From an uncultured bacterium (GTDB lineage Bacteria; Patescibacteriota; Minisyncoccia; Phycocordibacterales; UBA9973): a stretch of DNA of 9,418 nucleotides. Positions 6,710-9,418 of the stretch are shown in pieces; positions within the stretch are counted from its first letter, which is position 1; each line of letters opens with the position of its first letter. The stretch is from contig CAIVNB010000035.1 in the NCBI GenBank assembly GCA_903907175.1, positions 1 to 9,418 of the forward strand, read 5' to 3'. The notes beneath the pieces were generated by a model. That model ran no database searches, was not told the DNA's origin, and was given only the letters and a program-made list of their open reading frames with translations. Made by a program: the position numbers and the translations under genes.

Positions 6710-6718
6710 AATATACCA
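6710..6718 (-). promoter_or_regulatory. Extended -10 promoter of the thrS leader
   Basis: The minus strand reads TGG-TATATT, an extended -10 (TGn plus a near-consensus hexamer). Transcription would begin near 6703, about 3 nt before the first paired base of the T-box structure, giving a leader of about 176 nt. The -35 region is weak, as is common with extended -10 promoters. Confidence 0.5.
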
Positions 6719-6746
6719 TTTTTTGCAAAATACAATAGAACGAACC

Positions 6747-6774
6747 TTGATATTTTGTAAAAATATAGTAGAAT
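6747..6774 (+). promoter_or_regulatory. Promoter of the Ig-like secreted protein gene, near-leaderless
   Basis: TTGATA (6747-6752) and TAGAAT (6769-6774) are separated by 16 nt, a good match to the -35/-10 pattern. Only 9 nt lie between the -10 box and the ATG at 6784, so the predicted mRNA begins about 2 nt before the start codon. It is divergent from the thrS promoter. Confidence 0.5.
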
Positions 6775-6783
6775 ATTATTTAT

Positions 6784-7707
6784 ATGAATAAAGATAAAAA
6801 GATTATTATTGTGTTGGTTATTATTATAATTGTTTTAGTAGTTGGAGTGCTTGCATTTGTGATGGGCAAGAATTATAAGGAAAAAAATGAACTTCCCGTA
6901 GTTGGGAATCTTCCACAAGAGAATCATGTAGTAGATAATACAAATACAGATTGTTTACCAACAACCACTCCTTGGATTAAGGTTATTTCTCCAAATGGGG
7001 GAGAAACATATACTGCTGGACAACAACTTGCTGTAAAATGGCAGAGTTGTAATGTTCCTGCATCATCACATGATATTTTTGTAGCTTTACATCAAGATGG
7101 AGAATTTAAAAATGTTAGTTATCTAAGTAATGCCACCATCAATGATGGAAGTGAAATTTTTACTATTCCATCTGTACCATCTGGTAATTATAAGATTCGT
7201 GTTGGCAGTTCTTCCGCTCGAGTTGGGCAAGATTATTCTGATAATTTCTTTACAATTAATTCTACAACAAATCAAAATAACATAATTACAAAAAATGATT
7301 GGGGTGTTTCTTTTGCTAAAATGGCAGATTGGGATATTGTTACTAATACAAACAATGAGGTATCTCTGAAACAAAATGTTGGACAGTGGGAAGGAGATGT
7401 AATTAAAATTAGTTATGTTTCAGGTCAAAGTATTACCGATACGGATGCAAAGTTTGGTAATATTACTTATTTTTATGATGTAAACAGCAGTCAGTGGATG
7501 AAGACTACAAATGAAAATGGAGTAGTAACTTCAGTTGCAACTGTTTCTTTTTATACCACAAATAACTTGCCTGTATTTTATGGAACCGGCCGATGGAAAA
7601 CTTATATTGTTTCAACTTCTAATACAACATTTATCAAATTAAATATAAGTGGATCTGGACAATCTCAGCCACTTACAGATTTACTTCAAACAATAAAGAA
7701 GATTTAA
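6784..7707 (+). CDS. Membrane-anchored extracellular protein with Kre9/KNH-type Ig-like domain
   Basis: The 307-residue protein starts with a Lys-rich N-terminus and a strong hydrophobic helix (about 7-27), then a Pro/Asn-rich spacer. Residues about 65-158 form a beta-sandwich domain that opens with IKVISPNGGETYTAGQQL and closes with GNYKIRVGSSS...SDNFFTI. This matches the Ser/Thr-rich GPI-anchored (Kre9/KNH) domain, which is frequent in secreted CPR proteins. The only two cysteines, C57 and C89, could form a disulfide outside the cell. Residues about 168-307 form a second domain (DWGVSF...ADWDIV...SLKQ...LLQTIKKI) that loosely resembles PsbP-like surface domains; this is weak. No catalytic residues are recognisable, so adhesion or envelope structure is only a guess. 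It is a single-gene unit with its own promoter and a strong terminator. The high Asn/Thr/Ser content fits an exported protein. Confidence 0.75.
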   Translation: MNKDKKIIIVLVIIIIVLVVGVLAFVMGKNYKEKNELPVVGNLPQENHVVDNTNTDCLPTTTPWIKVISPNGGETYTAGQQLAVKWQSCNVPASSHDIFVALHQDGEFKNVSYLSNATINDGSEIFTIPSVPSGNYKIRVGSSSARVGQDYSDNFFTINSTTNQNNIITKNDWGVSFAKMADWDIVTNTNNEVSLKQNVGQWEGDVIKISYVSGQSITDTDAKFGNITYFYDVNSSQWMKTTNENGVVTSVATVSFYTTNNLPVFYGTGRWKTYIVSTSNTTFIKLNISGSGQSQPLTDLLQTIKKI

Positions 7708-7726
7708 TATTAAAAATATAAACATT

Positions 7727-7750
7727 AAAAAGCCCCAAAAGGGGCTTTTT
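7727..7750 (+). terminator. Intrinsic terminator after the Ig-like protein gene
   Basis: AAAAAGCCCC-AAAA-GGGGCTTTTT is a perfect 10-bp hairpin with a 4-nt loop and a T tract. It lies 19 nt after the stop codon. Its symmetry would let it also work on the opposite strand, but no minus-strand gene feeds into it here. Confidence 0.92.
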
Positions 7751-7759
7751 AAATATATT

Positions 7760-7787
7760 TTGCATTTTAGATTTAATGTGCTAATAT
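7760..7787 (+). promoter_or_regulatory. Probable promoter of the rpmF-nusB-rnc group
   Basis: TTGCAT (7760-7765) and TAATAT (7782-7787) are spaced 16 nt apart. The -10 box ends 10 nt before the ATG of rpmF, predicting a leader of only about 4 nt and no ribosome binding site. The terminator just upstream isolates this transcription unit from the preceding gene. Confidence 0.4.
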
Positions 7788-7797
7788 AAGAAACATT

Positions 7798-8031
7798 ATG
7801 GTAGTACGAATGAGACATACAAAATCGCATACGGCAAACAGGCGTTCACATCACGCTATCGAGGCTACGAGCTTTGCTAAGTGTGCAAACTGTACAGAAC
7901 TCAAGAGACGACATATGGTATGTCCATCTTGTGGTTTTTATCGTGGAATGAAAGTATTAGATTTGATAAAAAAGGTAGAAAAGAAGCAAAAGAAAGCAAA
8001 GGCAAAAGAAAACGCAAAAGCAGGTAAGTAA
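7798..8031 (+). CDS. rpmF: 50S ribosomal protein L32
   Basis: The 77-residue protein has the L32 (bL32) layout: a basic N-terminus (MRHTKSHTANRRSHHAIEA), then a zinc ribbon with two CxxC pairs at C29/C32 and C42/C45 in the pattern AKCANC...VCPSCGFYRG. L32 is a small zinc-binding protein of the large ribosomal subunit. Compared with the usual 55-65 residues it has a longer tail rich in lysine and alanine (from about 57 to the end), which would suit rRNA binding. The start is the first ATG, at the spacing from the basic motif expected for the family. An ATG at 7810 would remove the usual N-terminal residues. The next gene, nusB, starts 80 nt downstream on the same strand. Confidence 0.95.
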   Translation: MVVRMRHTKSHTANRRSHHAIEATSFAKCANCTELKRRHMVCPSCGFYRGMKVLDLIKKVEKKQKKAKAKENAKAGK

Positions 8032-8111
8032 TTTCATAATATATGGCATACCTTGCGCAAAAGGCGACATGGAGGATGTTCATAAATTATATTCACCTTG
8101 TTCATTAATTT

Positions 8112-9017
8112 ATGGCAAACAGGCACCTTTCCAGATCAATAGTTCTTCAGACCCTTTTTGAGTGGGACTTTAATATTGGTAAAAACATTAATATTAAAGA
8201 AGCAGCACTCCGTAATTTAAAAGAATTCGCCCCAGGACTTGAGGACGATATTTTCGTGTTTTCACTTATTGAACAAATAATAAAAAAACACAAAGTAATC
8301 GATGAGATTATAGAAAAGGCTGCACCTGATTGGCCACTTGATAAAATTTCTTATATAGATAAAAATATTTTAAGAATTGGACTCACGGAGCTACTTTTTG
8401 GTGATCGAACTCAAGTTCCTCCTAAGGTTGCTATCAATGAAGCAATTGAACTTGCGAAAACTTATGGAGGAGAAAATTCAAGTAAATTTATTAACGGCGT
8501 GCTTGGTGCAGTCTATAAAGAAATAGGCGAACCAGGGAAAGAAGAAAAAAGTAAAAAGAAGAAAGTTGAAGAGCCGGTCGACATTACAAAATTACCAGTT
8601 GAAAAATTAGGTGGAGCACTAGTGTATGCGCGTCGGGGCAATGATATCTTTTTTGCATTAGTACATGACGTATTTGGTTATTGGACCCTTTCAAAGGGTA
8701 GTATAAAAGGAGATGAAGATGTAAAAGAAGGCACAATGAGAGAAATAAAAGAAGAAATTGGTATTGATATTGTGATAAAAGAAAAATTAGGGGAGAACCA
8801 ATATGTAGCAAGTCACCCTGAAAAAGGTAAGACTCTCAAAAAGGTTACTTACTTTTTAGCAGAAAGTGAATATAAGGAATTGCAACTTGAGGTGTCGGGG
8901 GGCTTGGACGGAGCAAGATGGTTTCAGTTTTCTGAGATTCCAGAGCTTCGTATCTATAATGATATTGTTCCGTTGATTACAAAAGCAATAGAAATTATTA
9001 GCAAAAATAACAATTAG
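8112..9017 (+). CDS. nusB: NusB antitermination factor fused to a C-terminal Nudix hydrolase
   Basis: This 301-residue protein has two domains. Residues 1-139 are a complete NusB: RHLSRSIVLQTLFEWDF at the start and PPKVAINEAIELAKTYGGE followed by FINGVLGAVYKEI at the end. NusB binds boxA RNA with NusE (S10) and supports antitermination on rRNA operons. A charged, lysine-rich linker (about 140-160) leads to a Nudix domain (about 165-300). Its Nudix box (196-218) fits G-x5-E-x7-R-E-U-x-E-E-x-G-U exactly: G196, E202, R210, E211, E214, E215, G217. The preceding GGALVYARR and following region suggest an Ap4A-hydrolase or RppH-like type; the substrate cannot be decided by eye. An in-frame TAA at 8106 forces the start at ATG 8112. 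No ribosome binding site is seen. There is no stop or frame break at the junction, so the fusion is encoded as one chain. rnc follows. Confidence 0.93.
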   Translation: MANRHLSRSIVLQTLFEWDFNIGKNINIKEAALRNLKEFAPGLEDDIFVFSLIEQIIKKHKVIDEIIEKAAPDWPLDKISYIDKNILRIGLTELLFGDRTQVPPKVAINEAIELAKTYGGENSSKFINGVLGAVYKEIGEPGKEEKSKKKKVEEPVDITKLPVEKLGGALVYARRGNDIFFALVHDVFGYWTLSKGSIKGDEDVKEGTMREIKEEIGIDIVIKEKLGENQYVASHPEKGKTLKKVTYFLAESEYKELQLEVSGGLDGARWFQFSEIPELRIYNDIVPLITKAIEIISKNNN

Positions 9018-9033
9018 CTTGCCAATAGGCAGG
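9018..9033 (+). repeat. Small GC-rich hairpin after nusB
   Basis: CTTGCC-AATA-GGCAGG can form a 6-bp stem (one T-G pair) directly after the nusB-Nudix stop codon. No T run follows, so it is not a standard terminator; it may stabilise the mRNA end or be part of a dispersed GC-rich repeat. Confidence 0.4.
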
Positions 9034-9041
9034 TGGGGCCT

Positions 9042-9081
9042 TAGACTGTAGATAGTAAAAAATATTAATATCTAAAGTCTA
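9042..9081 (+). repeat. Imperfect 13-bp inverted repeat upstream of rnc
   Basis: TAGACTGTAGATA (9042-9054) and TATCTAAAGTCTA (9069-9081) pair over 12 of 13 positions, with one G-A mismatch and a 14-nt A/T loop. The stem ends 14 nt before the rnc ATG. No T run follows, which argues against a terminator. Its place in the leader of an RNase III gene suggests a possible self-cleavage or regulatory stem. Confidence 0.6.
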
Positions 9082-9095
9082 GAGTCAAAATCTTT

Positions 9096-9418
9096 ATGGT
9101 AAATTTTTCAGATTTTGAGAAAAAAATAAATGTGTCTTTCAAAAATAAAGACTTGCTGATGCAGGCCTTTATCCATCGTTCGTATATCAATGAAAATGGG
9201 GGAACGGGGTTGTCACACAATGAACGTTTAGAATTTTTAGGTGATGCAGTACTTGAACTTATTGTTACTGATTTTCTTTTTAAAAAGTATCCTACATACA
9301 CGGAAGGAGAATTGACGGCATTGCGGTCAGCATTAGTGAATGCAATTATTATTTCAGAAGTTGCATCTGTAATTGGCATGAATGATTACTTATTATTATC
9401 TAAAGGTGAATCAAAAGA
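9096..9418 (+). CDS. rnc: Ribonuclease III, N-terminal part (cut by window edge)
   Basis: 107 codons are open to the window edge. The frame contains the RNase III signature HNERLEFLGDAVLEL (41-55), including the catalytic acids E46 and D50 (corresponding to E41 and D45 of the E. coli enzyme), the upstream QAFIHRSYINEN, and downstream TEGELTALRSALVN and LLLSKGE, all in family order. RNase III cuts double-stranded RNA, notably pre-rRNA stems, and regulates some mRNAs. The ATG at 9096 gives a normal N-terminus; no ribosome binding site is visible. The second half of the endonuclease domain and the C-terminal dsRNA-binding domain lie outside the window. It follows nusB-Nudix by 78 nt on the same strand and probably belongs to the same unit. 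Confidence 0.95.
   Translation, partial: MVNFSDFEKKINVSFKNKDLLMQAFIHRSYINENGGTGLSHNERLEFLGDAVLELIVTDFLFKKYPTYTEGELTALRSALVNAIIISEVASVIGMNDYLLLSKGESK

Noticed and set aside
7123..7374. Open frame antisense to the Ig-like protein gene
   Set aside because: No recognisable domain or start signal; it overlaps a well-formed coding frame with its own promoter and terminator.
9065..9379. Open frame antisense to rnc
   Set aside because: The plus strand encodes the unmistakable RNase III signature over the same interval.

Overview
The window looks like a chromosomal segment from a Candidate Phyla Radiation (Patescibacteria, probably Parcubacteria/Paceibacteria-like) bacterium. This is an inference. 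It rests on the low GC content, tight packing, standard genetic code (no in-frame TGA used as a sense codon), a threonyl-tRNA synthetase without the TGS domain, a secreted Kre9/KNH-type Ig-like protein, a NusB-Nudix fusion and the lack of Shine-Dalgarno sequences at the usual spacing before any start codon. I see no mobile element, CRISPR array, tRNA or rRNA gene.

Layout. Positions 1-2186, minus strand: a likely operon runs from a membrane-anchored SIMPL (DUF541) protein, through an alpha-D-phosphohexomutase split into two overlapping frames at a 7-A tract, to the start of infC (IF3), cut by the window edge. Positions 2187-2349: a divergent control region that carries a near-leaderless promoter for the SIMPL gene and, in the gyrB leader, two 13-bp palindromes that are exact reverse complements of each other. 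Positions 2350-4731, plus strand: gyrB and a small three-helix membrane protein. Positions 4779-6527, minus strand: thrS, convergent with them. Positions 6528-6720: a thrS leader that I read as a very compact T-box riboswitch. It has a threonine-type UGGA bulge, a mutually exclusive antiterminator and terminator, and a short hairpin presenting a Thr ACC codon in its terminal loop. Positions 6784-7707, plus strand: the secreted Ig-like protein, followed by a clear intrinsic terminator. Positions 7798-9418, plus strand: rpmF (L32), nusB fused to a Nudix hydrolase, and the 5' part of rnc (RNase III).

How the genes fit together. Most of the window is information processing: initiation (IF3), tRNA charging (ThrS, controlled by tRNA-Thr charging through the T-box), ribosome structure (L32), transcription antitermination (NusB), nucleotide or RNA-end hydrolysis (Nudix), dsRNA processing (RNase III) and DNA supercoiling (GyrB). 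Cell-surface functions are represented by the sugar-phosphate mutase, the SIMPL protein and the Ig-like protein. The most notable items are the minimal T-box, the NusB-Nudix fusion, the split mutase, the gyrB leader palindromes, the hairpin in front of rnc, and the repeated pattern of a -10 box only 6-10 nt before the start codon.
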